The notes beneath the pieces were generated by a model. It searched no databases, had not been told where the DNA came from, and saw only the letters and a list, made by a program, of their open reading frames with translations. Shown one piece after another: positions 9,441 through 18,825 of a DNA stretch of 64,000 nucleotides. The translations under genes and the position numbers were made by a program. How positions within the stretch are numbered: position 1 is the first letter of the stretch; every line of letters begins with the position of its first letter. Source of the DNA: Sphingobacteriales bacterium UTBCD1 (GTDB lineage: Bacteria > Bacteroidota > Bacteroidia > Chitinophagales > Chitinophagaceae). The DNA is taken from positions 62,001 through 126,000 of the forward strand of contig MWTC01000035.1 of assembly GCA_002066995.1 (NCBI GenBank), written 5' to 3'.

Positions 9441-9677
9441 ATGGCAAGAGTATGTCAGGTGACAGGTAAAAAACCGGTTGGCGGACACAAAGTGTCACAC
9501 TCCAATATCAAAACAAAGAGAAGGTTTCTTCCTAATCTGAAAACAAAACGGTATTACCTGGCCGAAGAAGATAAATGGATCACGTTAAAATTGTCCGGTG
9601 AGGGTATCCGCACTATCAACAAAAAAGGACTTTACAACGTGGTAAAAGAAATGAGAGCACAAGGTCAACATATTTGA
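9441..9677 (+). CDS. rpmB: 50S ribosomal protein L28
   Basis: 78 residues, full length. MARVCQVTGKKPVGGHKVSHSN is the conserved L28 N-terminus, followed by the KTKRRFLPNL core. Component of the large ribosomal subunit. First gene of the conserved Bacteroidota run rpmB-rpmG-DUF4295-ftsY-rimO; rpmG follows after 15 bp. Only one Cys pair half is present, so it is the zinc-free form. Confidence 0.97.
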   Translation: MARVCQVTGKKPVGGHKVSHSNIKTKRRFLPNLKTKRYYLAEEDKWITLKLSGEGIRTINKKGLYNVVKEMRAQGQHI

Positions 9678-9692
9678 TTAAACTGAATAACA

Positions 9693-9875
9693 ATGGCAAA
9701 AAAAGGAAATAGAGTACAGGTAATTTTGGAATGTACCGAGCATAAAAACAGTGGTAAGCCCGGCACCAGCCGCTATATCACAACTAAAAATAAAAAGAAT
9801 AACCCGGAAAGGCTGGAATTGAAAAAATACAATCCCATCCTGAAAAAGATGACCGTTCATAAAGAAATAAAATAA
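9693..9875 (+). CDS. rpmG: 50S ribosomal protein L33
   Basis: 60 residues, the usual size. [18 protein letters not shown] and [11 protein letters not shown] are L33 hallmarks. It lacks the paired CxxC zinc motifs (single Cys14), so it is the zinc-independent type. It sits between rpmB and the DUF4295 gene, on the same transcript. Confidence 0.96.
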   Translation: MAKKGNRVQVILECTEHKNSGKPGTSRYITTKNKKNNPERLELKKYNPILKKMTVHKEIK

Positions 9876-9947
9876 GAACCTGCAGCACTTTTTACATAGA
9901 AAAAGTGGTAAAGCTGGCAACCAAGTACATTCGTAAATAAAATTATT

Positions 9948-10121
9948 ATGGCAAAAGCAGCAAAAACGGCTATTAAATCAAAGGATGCGAGAGCAGCAGC
10001 CGATGCAAAGAACTGGAGCAAGGTGATCAAAGCGGTTCGCAGCCCAAAAACAGGAGCATACACTTTTAAAGAACAGATTGTTCACAAGGACAAAGTGAAA
10101 GAGTTCCTGGCACAGAAATAA
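9948..10121 (+). CDS. DUF4295 small basic protein
   Basis: 57 residues starting MAKAAKTAIKSKDARAA, very rich in Lys and Ala, ending KEFLAQK. This small protein is found next to rpmG in Bacteroidota and is presumably ribosome-associated, judged by location, charge and size; no function is established that I know of. It is followed within 25 bp by a strong terminator, so it is the last gene of the ribosomal-protein transcript. Confidence 0.9.
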   Translation: MAKAAKTAIKSKDARAAADAKNWSKVIKAVRSPKTGAYTFKEQIVHKDKVKEFLAQK

Positions 10122-10142
10122 GATGCCTGATAAATTCTTTAT

Positions 10143-10174
10143 AAAAGCTATCCCCCTGCGGCGGATGGCTTTTA
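10143..10174 (+). terminator. Rho-independent terminator after DUF4295
   Basis: Stem AAAAGCTATCC / GGATGGCTTTT (11 bp with one T-G wobble), loop CCCTGCGGC, followed by TTTATTATTT. It ends the rpmB-rpmG-DUF4295 unit before ftsY. Confidence 0.8.
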
Positions 10175-10272
10175 TTATTTAGACTAAAACGCTGAAGCAA
10201 ACGGGAAGAGTTAAAATCCCGGAAGTCGGGGTTATAGCAATTTTTAGTTTGACTTTTTACTTTTTATCTGTC

Positions 10273-11235
10273 ATGGGAATATTTAATAAACTTTTCGGAA
10301 AGAAAGAAAAAGAAAGCCTGGAGCAGGGTTTAGAAAAAACCCGGCAGGGTTTTTTTTCAAAAATCACTAAAGCCATTGCCGGAAAAAGCACTGTAGATGA
10401 TGAGGTGCTGGATAACCTGGAAGAGGCGTTGGTAGGTGCTGATGTAGGTGTGGAGACTACGGTTAAAATCATTGATAAGATTGAGAAACGTGTTGCAAAA
10501 GATAAATACCTCAACACTTCCGGGTTGAACAAGATACTGCAAGAAGAGATAGAAAATATTCTGGTGGAAGCACCTGAAGACAATTCTTATTCTTTTCAGT
10601 CCGGGTTGCCATCAAAGCCTTATGTGATACTTGTTGTGGGAGTGAATGGTGTCGGAAAAACGACAACGATAGGAAAGCTGGCCTATAATTTTAAAAAAGC
10701 AGGGAAATCAGTTTTACTTGGTGCGGCAGATACTTTTCGTGCCGCGGCCGTGGACCAGTTGACGATATGGAGCGAAAGGGTGGGAGTGCCTATTGTAAAA
10801 CAATCCATGGGCTCAGATCCTGCCGCCGTGGCATTTGATACGGTGCAGAGCGCAGTAAGCAAACAGACGGATGTTGTTCTGATCGATACTGCCGGCAGAT
10901 TGCACAACAAAGCACACCTGATGGATGAATTGGGTAAAATAAAAAGAGTGATCCGGAAAGTGATTCCCAATGCACCACATGAAGTGCTGCTGGTATTGGA
11001 TGGAAGTACCGGGCAAAATGCTGTAGAGCAGGCAAAGCATTTTACGGCAGCCACAGAAGTTTCAGCATTAGCTATTACAAAATTGGATGGTACGGCAAAA
11101 GGCGGAGTGGTTTTAGCTATTGCCGATCAGTTCAGGATCCCTGTGAAGTTCATTGGTGTAGGAGAAAAGATGGAAGACCTGCTTGTTTTTGATAAGCATG
11201 AATTCGTTGATTCGTTGTTTAGTTTGGATAGTTGA
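10273..11235 (+). CDS. ftsY: Signal recognition particle receptor FtsY
   Basis: 320 residues from MGIFNKLF. It is the membrane docking GTPase for SRP during co-translational targeting. Visible: NG-domain helical N region (residues 20-110), P-loop GVNGVGKTT at 123-131, the DTFRAAA motif, G3 DTAGR, and TKLDGTAKGG. The acidic A domain seen in E. coli is absent, as in other short FtsY proteins. An in-frame ATG 24 bp upstream exists, but the chosen start matches the family N-terminus. Confidence 0.96.
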   Translation: MGIFNKLFGKKEKESLEQGLEKTRQGFFSKITKAIAGKSTVDDEVLDNLEEALVGADVGVETTVKIIDKIEKRVAKDKYLNTSGLNKILQEEIENILVEAPEDNSYSFQSGLPSKPYVILVVGVNGVGKTTTIGKLAYNFKKAGKSVLLGAADTFRAAAVDQLTIWSERVGVPIVKQSMGSDPAAVAFDTVQSAVSKQTDVVLIDTAGRLHNKAHLMDELGKIKRVIRKVIPNAPHEVLLVLDGSTGQNAVEQAKHFTAATEVSALAITKLDGTAKGGVVLAIADQFRIPVKFIGVGEKMEDLLVFDKHEFVDSLFSLDS

Positions 11236-11290
11236 TTATTGAATTGTTCAATTGTTTTATTGTTTGTCTGTTATTGGAAGAGTAAGTAGT

Positions 11291-11352
11291 CATTAAACCA
11301 TTCAACCATAAAACGATTCAGCCATAAGACCATTAAACCCTCCAACCATAAA
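11291..11352. repeat. Short degenerate repeats between ftsY and rimO
   Basis: Two and a half imperfect copies of a ~22-bp unit of the type CATTAAACC-TCAACCATAAA (11291-11312, a degenerate middle copy, and 11331-11352). No hairpin is formed. It ends next to the rimO start codon. Probably slippage-derived spacer DNA. Confidence 0.5.
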
Positions 11353-11356
11353 GACA

Positions 11357-12664
11357 ATGCGAAGTAAAAAAATATATAAGGATAAAGTCAATATCATAAC
11401 CCTGGGTTGCAGCAAAAACCTTGTGGACAGTGAAGTATTGAGCGGACAGTTGAAAGCGAATGATTTTGTTGTGGTTCATGAGAATAAAAAACTTGACCAT
11501 AATATTGTGGTGGTAAATACCTGCGGATTCATTGGCAGGGCAAAAGAGGAATCCATTCAAACCATACTGGAGCAGGTCGCTTTAAAACAAAAAGGGAAAT
11601 TAGAAAAAGTGTATGTGACCGGTTGCCTTAGCCACCGGTACAAAGAAGACCTGGAAAAAGAGATCCCCGAAGTGGATGCCTGGTTCGGTACCAATGAACT
11701 TTCTTCCATGCTCAAACAGTTTGATGCCGATTATAAAAAGGAATTGGTTGGTGAAAGATTTCTTTCTACTCCAAAGCACTATGCTTACCTGAAAATTTCC
11801 GAAGGTTGTAACCGCACCTGTGCTTTCTGTGCTATCCCGCTGATGAGAGGTGGTCATACCAGTAAGACAATAGAAGAGATCGTCAGAGAAGCAGAAGTGC
11901 TGGTGCAGCAGGGTGTGAAAGAAGTAATGCTGATTGCCCAGGAACTCACTTATTACGGGTTGGATATTTATAAAAAGAGAATGCTGGCTGATTTGCTTCA
12001 GCGATTGGCAGATGTAAAAGGGCTGGAATGGATAAGGTTGCATTATGCCTATCCATCAAAGTTCCCGTTGGAGATATTGGATGTAATGCGTGAAAGAGAG
12101 AATATCTGTAATTACCTGGACATACCGGTGCAGCATGCTGCTGATAATATTCTGAACTCCATGAGGCGGCAGATCACCCGCACTGAAATGGAAGAATTGT
12201 TTGCCACAATCCGTGAAAAAATACCCGGTGCTTGTTTACGCACCACACTCATTGCAGGATTTCCGGGAGAGACTCCTGATGATGTGGAAGAGTTAAAAGA
12301 GTTCTTGCGCCGCCAGCGATTTGACCGGGTGGGCATTTTCACTTATTCACATGAAGAAGGAACGGCCGCTTACCAGATGGAAGATAATATTCCTCAAGAG
12401 GAAAAAGAAAGAAGGGCGGAAGATATAATGGAAGTGCAGCAGCAGATCTCGTTCGAAAAAAATCTGGAAAAAGTGGGCAAGACCTTCAAAGTGCTTATTG
12501 ATAAAAGAGAGGCAGGCCGTTATATCGGCCGTACCGAATTCGATAGTGTGGAAGTGGATAATGAAGTGGTGATAAGGTCTGATCAGAAACTACGCATCGG
12601 TGAATTCGTACAGGTGAAAATTGTCAAAGCCTACGACTACGATCTGGAAGGGGAAGTAGTGTAA
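11357..12664 (+). CDS. rimO: Ribosomal protein S12 methylthiotransferase RimO
   Basis: 435 residues, usual length. It adds a methylthio group to an Asp of ribosomal protein S12 using two Fe-S clusters and SAM. Visible: UPF0004 domain starting NIITLGCSKNLVDSE with its three cysteines (CS, NTCGF, TGCL), the radical-SAM triad CNRTCAFC near residue 150, GFPGETPDD, and a C-terminal TRAM domain ending VKIVKAYDYDLEGEVV. RimO is told apart from MiaB by the LGCSKN start. Same order after ftsY as in many Bacteroidota. Confidence 0.95.
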   Translation: MRSKKIYKDKVNIITLGCSKNLVDSEVLSGQLKANDFVVVHENKKLDHNIVVVNTCGFIGRAKEESIQTILEQVALKQKGKLEKVYVTGCLSHRYKEDLEKEIPEVDAWFGTNELSSMLKQFDADYKKELVGERFLSTPKHYAYLKISEGCNRTCAFCAIPLMRGGHTSKTIEEIVREAEVLVQQGVKEVMLIAQELTYYGLDIYKKRMLADLLQRLADVKGLEWIRLHYAYPSKFPLEILDVMRERENICNYLDIPVQHAADNILNSMRRQITRTEMEELFATIREKIPGACLRTTLIAGFPGETPDDVEELKEFLRRQRFDRVGIFTYSHEEGTAAYQMEDNIPQEEKERRAEDIMEVQQQISFEKNLEKVGKTFKVLIDKREAGRYIGRTEFDSVEVDNEVVIRSDQKLRIGEFVQVKIVKAYDYDLEGEVV

Positions 12665-12763
12665 TTCACATTTCTGCTGAGCTGAAATTTTTCATCACAA
12701 AAATCACCTGCGAACATTGCGCTTTAAAAATCGCTTATCTTTAATTGAGATAAGCATTTTGGT

Positions 12764-14632
12764 ATGAAAAAAATATTTGTGTTTCTGTTCGCTGTTACTT
12801 CAGCATTCGTTTATGCCTAAAACACTTTGCCAACTCCAAGGAATATTCTTAAGACCTATGAGAAAGGAACAAGGTCTGTAACCGGAGCGCCGGGAGTGAA
12901 CTACTGGTAAAATTCTGCAGAATAAACTATTCATGTGAACTTTTTCCCCGGAACAAGGCTGCTTACGGGAAGTGAAGAGATCGTTTATACGAACAACAGC
13001 CCTGACGTTTTACATCTTATTAATTTTAAGTTGTTCCCGAATTTTTATAAAAAAGGATCGCTAAGAAGCAAGATGATCTTCCCGGATGATGTTTCCGAAG
13101 GTTTGGTCATAGATCAGATGAGCATAGACGGGAAGCCGGTTGATGTTTCAAAATTATTTGCCAACGGGACTAATATGATGGTTAGCATACCTGATATTGG
13201 AAAAGGTAAGAATATCCGTTTTAATATCAGTTACCATTATACTTTGAACAAGGGCTCTCATAACCGTACCGGTGAAATAGAATCCGGAGCTGATTTCATT
13301 GCTTATTTCTTTCCACGCATTGCCGTATATGATGATATTGCCGGTTGGGATATGAATCAATATACGGGAACGCAGGAGTTTTACAATGATTTTTGCCATT
13401 TCAATACTTTAATTACCGTACCTCAGAATTTCGTTGTATGGGCAACCGGCGATCTGAAGAACTGCAACGAAGTTCTTGCCCCGGAATTTTGTAAAAGATT
13501 GCAACAGGATGAAGGGAATGACGGAGTCACCACTATCATTGACAGCTTCGATCTGAAAAAAGGTGGGATCACAGCCACGGATAAGCCGGAGAACACCTGG
13601 CACTTTGAAGCGGATGATGTCACCGATTGTGCATTCGCCGTCAGCGATCATTAGATATGGAAATCCACAAGCCTGGTGGTTGATCCCGAAACAGGCAGGA
13701 GGACAAGAGTAGATGCAGTTTTTAACCCAAAGCATAAAGATTATTTCAGGGTGGTGAATGATGCCCGGAAAACCATTGAGGTCATGAGTAATGTTTTTCC
13801 GGCATGGCCCTATCCTTATTCGCATGAGACGGTCGTAGATGGATTAAGCCAGATGGAATACCCGATGATGGTAAATGATAATCCTCTCGAAGATGTTGCC
13901 GAAAGCATAGAACTTACCGATCATGAGATCTTTCATACCATGTTCCCTTTTTATATGGGCATAAACGAAACACAACGTGCCTGGATGGATGAAGGATGAG
14001 CCACTATCGGGGAATGGCTGATCTCACCAATGATAGATAGCAGTATTATAGATCTATACGGAGTTTCTGCAGTTTCGGCCTCTGCAGGTGATGAATATGA
14101 CCTGCCCATCGTCACTCCAAGCACCGAATTGAACCGCGGCTATTTTACCAATTCTTATCCCAAGCCTGCCATGGGCTACCTCTATGTCAAGGATCTGCTG
14201 GGAGATGCCCTCTTTACCAAAGCGCTTCACAAGTATATTGAGAACTGGCACGGAAAACATCCCATGCCCAATGATTTCTTCTATAGCATGAATGAAGGGG
14301 CAGGTCGCAACCTCAATTGGTTTTGGAAGAAATGGTTCTTTGATACAGGCTATCCTGATCTTGCCATCAGTTCGGTTCAAAGTAAGGGGAGCGGGTATTC
14401 GGTAAAGGTTAGTTCCATTGGGAATAAACCGGTACCTGTGGATCTTACCGTTTATTATTCTGACAATACCAATGAGAAGATTCATCGAAATATAGGGGTA
14501 TGGGAAAAGGGAAATACTACTGTCGCTATAGAGATCAGAACCGGAAAGAAGATTGACAAGATCCATTTGGGAGGAGATCATGTGCCGGATGCCGATACCC
14601 GGAACTATGATTGGACAACTCAGGGAAAATAA
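12764..14632 (+). pseudogene. M1-family metallopeptidase broken by five in-frame stops
   Basis: One continuous frame of 622 codons encodes a signal peptide (MKKIFVFLFAVTSAFVYA) and a gluzincin M1 peptidase: substrate motif LSQMEYPMM near residue 362 and the zinc site HEIFH at 387-391 with the downstream Glu at 410 (HExxH-x18-E). Stops interrupt it at codons 19 (TAA, 12818), 49 (TAA, 12908), 54 (TAA, 12923), 297 (TAG, 13652) and 412 (TGA, 13997). Each is one substitution from a codon the family would have (Gln, Gln, probably Tyr, Tyr, Trp). There is no frameshift anywhere. As written it would give only an 18-residue peptide, so it is called a pseudogene. Confidence 0.9.
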
Positions 14633-14768
14633 ACTTGCAGGAACGGACATTTAGCCTGTTTGAAAGGAGTAAGCTTCACCCCGGATCGTCAGTGCCTGGC
14701 GGATGATCTCCTTGTAAAAAGTGGATAAATTACCAATGAAGCCCATTACTTTCCCAATGGAAATCCTA

Positions 14769-14776
14769 TATATTTG
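14769..14776 (+). promoter_or_regulatory. Bacteroidota -7 box for the SWIB gene
   Basis: TATATTTG matches TAnnTTTG, 51 bp before the SWIB start codon. A -33 TTG at the usual spacing is not clear. Confidence 0.45.
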
Positions 14777-14827
14777 CTCCCGACAGGGGGAAACCCATTA
14801 AAATTCAAATTAAAAATCAACAACAAA

Positions 14828-15124
14828 ATGGCTACTAAAAAAGCAAAAAAACCTGCCAAGAAAAAATCTGCACGCAAGCCTTCTGCTGCATTTATGAAAG
14901 CTCTTACTCCCAGTGCTGCATTAGCTGAAGTAGTAGGAAGCAAAGCATTACCCCGCACTGAAGTCGTAAAAAAGATGTGGGTTTATATCAAGAAGAATAA
15001 GTTGCAGGACAGCAAAAACAAACGCATGATCAATGCAGATGAAAAGCTGAAAGCAATTTTCGGGGGGAAAAAACAAGTATCCATGTTTGACATGGCGAAG
15101 CATCTTGCTAAAAACCTGAAGTAA
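14828..15124 (+). CDS. SWIB/MDM2 domain protein
   Basis: 98 residues. A Lys/Ala-rich basic tail (residues 1-20, histone-like) is followed by a SWIB domain: L-T-P-S-A-A-L-A-E-V-V-G, L-P-R-T-E-V-V-K-K-M-W-V-Y-I-K, K-M-I-N-A-D-E-type core and the end FDMAKHLAKNL. Small SWIB proteins with basic tails occur in Chlamydiae and Bacteroidota and are thought to bind DNA. The start was set at ATG 14828 because the 18 codons upstream lack family similarity. A strong terminator follows, so the gene is probably monocistronic and well expressed. Confidence 0.93.
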   Translation: MATKKAKKPAKKKSARKPSAAFMKALTPSAALAEVVGSKALPRTEVVKKMWVYIKKNKLQDSKNKRMINADEKLKAIFGGKKQVSMFDMAKHLAKNLK

Positions 15125-15145
15125 AAATTTTTTGTACAGATGTAA

Positions 15146-15175
15146 AAGGCTTCCCGGAAACGGGAAGCCTTTTTT
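15146..15175 (+). terminator. Rho-independent terminator after the SWIB gene
   Basis: Perfect 11-bp stem AAGGCTTCCCG/CGGGAAGCCTT closed by a GAAA tetraloop and followed by TTTTTT. It lies 22 bp after the stop. Confidence 0.93.
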
Positions 15176-15294
15176 GTAAGAATGCCCTCTGAGTTCTTTA
15201 ATTGTTGTCCATTACCCTTGAAAAATCATCTAAATAAAATTCATTTTTAACTTCAGAAAAAATCGTAGCTTAACCCGGTCAAATTATTTATGCG

Positions 15295-15690
15295 ATGACA
15301 AGGAAATTATTTTCTCCTGCACTATTTTTCTTCTGCTTCATTTGCCTGCTGGTATTTACCTCTCCTCTTGATGGCAGGTGGACGGGTGCAATCACAACTC
15401 CCGATGGCACGTACCTGGACGTTGCCTATAATTTTATTACCAATGATGAGAAACTTACGGGTACCGCTGATTCACCCGTGGGGCAGGTGAGTATTGACAA
15501 TGGAAAAATTTCCGGTAATAACTTCTCCTTTGAAGTTACGGTGAATGGAACGGTATACCCGCATAAGGGAGTTTTATACAAGGATTCCTGCGGAGTGGAT
15601 ATAGATTTCGGCTCAGGCGCTTTTATTCACACTACAATTTACCGTGATACATCTTCGGTGAAGCAGTTTAATTTCTTAATAAACAGGTAG
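15295..15690 (+). CDS. Small secreted beta-rich protein of unknown function
   Basis: 131 residues with a signal peptide or anchor (1-22, FFFCFICLLVF). The mature part begins PLDGRWTGAITTPDG and continues with short beta strands (KLTGTADSPVGQVSIDNGKISGN and so on), a pattern seen in small exported Bacteroidota proteins and in accessory domains of secreted hydrolases. No catalytic motif is seen. It stands alone between a terminator and a gene-free 650-bp region. Confidence 0.75.
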   Translation: MTRKLFSPALFFFCFICLLVFTSPLDGRWTGAITTPDGTYLDVAYNFITNDEKLTGTADSPVGQVSIDNGKISGNNFSFEVTVNGTVYPHKGVLYKDSCGVDIDFGSGAFIHTTIYRDTSSVKQFNFLINR

Positions 15691-16340
15691 TAGGTCTGAT
15701 AGCAATTCATGTTATTCGGGCCGTGGCTACCGTTGATTAGCCGTTACTACACCGGTTGCTTATGCAACTTATTTTAATTATTACGAATGGTTATTTAAAT
15801 TGATTCTTAAGGAAGTTCCCCGCCACTTCCGAAATTTGTATTCTGAGGAGCGGGTAAAGAATTAAATCTGCCTTTCATTTTTCAGTTTAATTACAGGGAT
15901 ATAATTGAAATCACTTTTTTAGCTGACGCTGCCGGGTATAAGGCAGCCAGAAATGATCCCGGGCTCCGAATTTTTTTTCTGCATGAAAACGGAATATAAT
16001 TTCTTCACCCGATTGGTACAGAACAAAAGGTAAGAGCAGTGAATCGCTGATAAAAGGTATAGGTTGCGGGACGGTCATTTGAAGTTATAATTTGAAAAGG
16101 TCTTTATAATCAGTTTGCCTATTAGTTTTCAGTATATATATTAGTTTTTGTAAGTATAATTTTTTTCAATATGATTTCTGTAAGCGTATATGCTTATGCG
16201 GGCTAATACTTTTTTATAATTTTTTTTGATTGTCATTTGTTTCTCTCTTTTTTGAAGCAATTAAGTGAATAATTCTCACAATAAAAATGGTGCAGGACGT
16301 TATTATCTTACCAATATCTTAAAATTTAATAACCATATTT
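15691..16340. other. 650-bp gene-free, AT-rich region
   Basis: No open frame with coding character on either strand. The only structure seen is a small hairpin GCTGCC/GGCAGC near 15928-15948. The right end, very AT-rich, presumably holds the promoter of the lectin-like gene. Confidence 0.5.
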
Positions 16341-18671
16341 ATGAAAACCTTGTTTACTCTATTTGGATTGATCTCCGGTCTTGCATCATTCTCCCAATTC
16401 AATATCTCAGGTTCCGGTACATCAGCTTCCGTTGCAAATAATGCTTCTGCTATTACAGTGGATGATGGAATAGTAGTTACGGGCATCGGCAATATTGACG
16501 GTATAAAAGTGAGTGTGTCCACCAGTTTTTCATCAGGAGATATATTAACTTATACCGGTTCTTTACCTTCCGGCGTATCTGCAAACTATAATTCTTCAAC
16601 CGGCATATTGACATTTTCCGGTAATGCATCTCCATTAGATTACCAGGCCTTATTGAGAACGGTAACATTCCGTACTACTTCCTCTTCTACATCTCAGCGT
16701 ACGATAACTTACAATCTTGGAAATGCTTTGGAGTTTTCGGGTACGGGACATTTTTATGAATACATATCAGGCTCTTATAACTGGACCAATGCAAAGACTG
16801 AGGCTGCCCTACGGACCTTGTATGGCTTGAAAGGTTACCTGGCTACTATTACGAGCCAGGCAGAAAATGATTTTATTCAACAAAAATTAGGAGCTGATGC
16901 ATGGATCGGTGCCAGCGATGATTATAGTCAGATCAATGCAGCCACCGGCACTTCTACTTATGTTAACCAGGCTGCGTCGGAGGGACATTGGTATTGGGTG
17001 ACCGGCCCTGTTGGAGAGATCGGAACCAATTTCTCAAATGGGAATAATAGTCCAATTGTAGTGAGTGGGAAATATATGAACTGGAACGGAGGTGAGCCCA
17101 ACAATTCAGGAAGCATTGAACATTATGGTGAAATATATTCCAGTGGAGCCTCAGGTAAATGGAATGATCTCTCCAACACTGCTCTTTTGGGATATGTTGT
17201 AGAATATGGAGGTATGAGTGGTGATCCGGCCGTAAATCTTTCTTACAGCCGGAATGTGGTAATGATTGCCACTTCATTGCAAACCACAGCTTCTTCTATT
17301 GTTTATCTCTTGCATTCTCCTGCCTTTACGGTTGATAATGGTTTATTGGTTTACAGCGCCGGAGCTATTACAGATACCAGGGTTACCATTTCTTCAAATT
17401 TTCAATCCGGTGATGCCTTATCTTACACCGGAGCTTTACCTTCAGGAGTTACTTCAAGTTACAATGCCACTAACGGGGTATTGTCTTTTACCGGTACTAC
17501 TTCAGCCTCTAACTGGCAAAATTTGTTACGCACTGTTCAGTTTACGTCATCCTCAAATGTGATCGGGAACAGGGTTATTACTTTTTCTGCAGGAAATCTG
17601 GTTGCTTCCAACAACGGACATTTTTACGAATACGTAAGCACTGCAGCAACCTGGACGACTGCAAAAACCAATGCTGCTGCAAAAACTTATCTTGGTCTGT
17701 ATGGATACCTGGCAACTATAACCTCCCAGGCAGAAAATGATTTTATCAGACAAAAGCTTGGGGCTGATGCCTGGATAGGAGCCAGTGATAATTATCTTCA
17801 GATTAATGCTGCTACCGGCACCACGACTTATCCAAACCAAGCTGCTGCAGAAGGGCACTGGTACTGGGTGACCGGACCTGTGGGGGAGATAGGAACTAAT
17901 TTTTCAAACGGGAATAACAGTCCTGCAGCAGTAAGCGGGAAGTTTATGAACTGGAATGCCGGCGAACCTAATAACTCCGGTGGCAGTGAAGATTATGCGG
18001 AAATTTTTTCAAGCGGAGGAAGTCCGGGTAAATGGAATGACCTTCCCAATAACTCGCTGGGATATGTAGTAGAATACGGAGGCCTTGCATCCGATCCATT
18101 AGTATATCTTTCGGCAAACAGAACCATTTCTATTTCCAGCATTTTACCTGTTACAGGGTTAAAATTTTCTGCAGCAAAAAATACCGGTGGGATCCTTTTG
18201 CAATGGTCCACCAATACCGAGGTGAATACGGATCATTTTGTGATTGAATACAGCCCGGATGGAATCCAGTTTAACATGCTTGCACAAATGGCAGCAGCAG
18301 GTAACAGTGATATTCCTAAAAATTATCAATGGCTGCATACAAATCCTTCAAACCAAAATAATTTTTACCGGATCCGGGAAGTAGATATGGATAACCGGTT
18401 TACTTTGAGCGAGGTCAGGCAGGTGTACAATGGATGGATTAAAGCGGAAGTTACTCCTGATCCGGTAGTATCTGAGCTAAATGTATTTTATCCTTATTCC
18501 GGAAAACCGGTTTCGCTTTCAATAGTAAATAGTGTGGGATCAGTCGTTTACAAAGCAACAATTTCTCAAAATAAAACTTCTATTTCAGCAAATAGATTAT
18601 CCCCCGGAATATATTTTATATTGATAGATGAAAAAAGCGTTCTCACCCGGCTCAGGTTTATAAAACAATAG
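16341..18671 (+). CDS. Secreted protein with two C-type-lectin-like modules and T9SS tail
   Basis: 776 residues. The signal peptide cleaves before Gln (ASFS|QFN). Two large homologous modules follow (about 20-310 and 318-590). Each has an immunoglobulin/cadherin-like half (V-D-x-G, L-x-Y-T-G-x-L-P-x-G-V) and a C-type-lectin-like half (about 135-287 and 426-578) with the calcium/sugar motif GEPNNS and the second calcium motif KWNDL. EPN plus WND is the mannose-type signature in animal lectins. No cysteine occurs in either lectin module. Then a fibronectin-like linker and a C-terminal type IX sorting domain (about 695-776, ending RLRFIKQ). Likely a surface adhesin. Confidence 0.85.
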   Translation: MKTLFTLFGLISGLASFSQFNISGSGTSASVANNASAITVDDGIVVTGIGNIDGIKVSVSTSFSSGDILTYTGSLPSGVSANYNSSTGILTFSGNASPLDYQALLRTVTFRTTSSSTSQRTITYNLGNALEFSGTGHFYEYISGSYNWTNAKTEAALRTLYGLKGYLATITSQAENDFIQQKLGADAWIGASDDYSQINAATGTSTYVNQAASEGHWYWVTGPVGEIGTNFSNGNNSPIVVSGKYMNWNGGEPNNSGSIEHYGEIYSSGASGKWNDLSNTALLGYVVEYGGMSGDPAVNLSYSRNVVMIATSLQTTASSIVYLLHSPAFTVDNGLLVYSAGAITDTRVTISSNFQSGDALSYTGALPSGVTSSYNATNGVLSFTGTTSASNWQNLLRTVQFTSSSNVIGNRVITFSAGNLVASNNGHFYEYVSTAATWTTAKTNAAAKTYLGLYGYLATITSQAENDFIRQKLGADAWIGASDNYLQINAATGTTTYPNQAAAEGHWYWVTGPVGEIGTNFSNGNNSPAAVSGKFMNWNAGEPNNSGGSEDYAEIFSSGGSPGKWNDLPNNSLGYVVEYGGLASDPLVYLSANRTISISSILPVTGLKFSAAKNTGGILLQWSTNTEVNTDHFVIEYSPDGIQFNMLAQMAAAGNSDIPKNYQWLHTNPSNQNNFYRIREVDMDNRFTLSEVRQVYNGWIKAEVTPDPVVSELNVFYPYSGKPVSLSIVNSVGSVVYKATISQNKTSISANRLSPGIYFILIDEKSVLTRLRFIKQ

Positions 18672-18825
18672 TTAGGTTGCTTTTCATAAACACAGGGCCG
18701 GTATAATAACCGGTGCAATCAATAAAATCATGTTACCCAGATACCGGATGGCAAAAAAGTCTTTTAAAAAACAATTCAGGGCAGAATTTGGTCTTATGCA
18801 ATTTCATTATTCAGCAAATAAAATT

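Noticed and set aside
9282-9488. Minus-strand open frame over the rpmB start.
   Set aside because: It covers the rpmB promoter and start in antisense and has no coding character.
12764-14632. Reassigned stop codons or an alternative genetic code.
   Set aside because: All other genes in the window use TAA, TAG and TGA as ordinary ends and none has internal stops.
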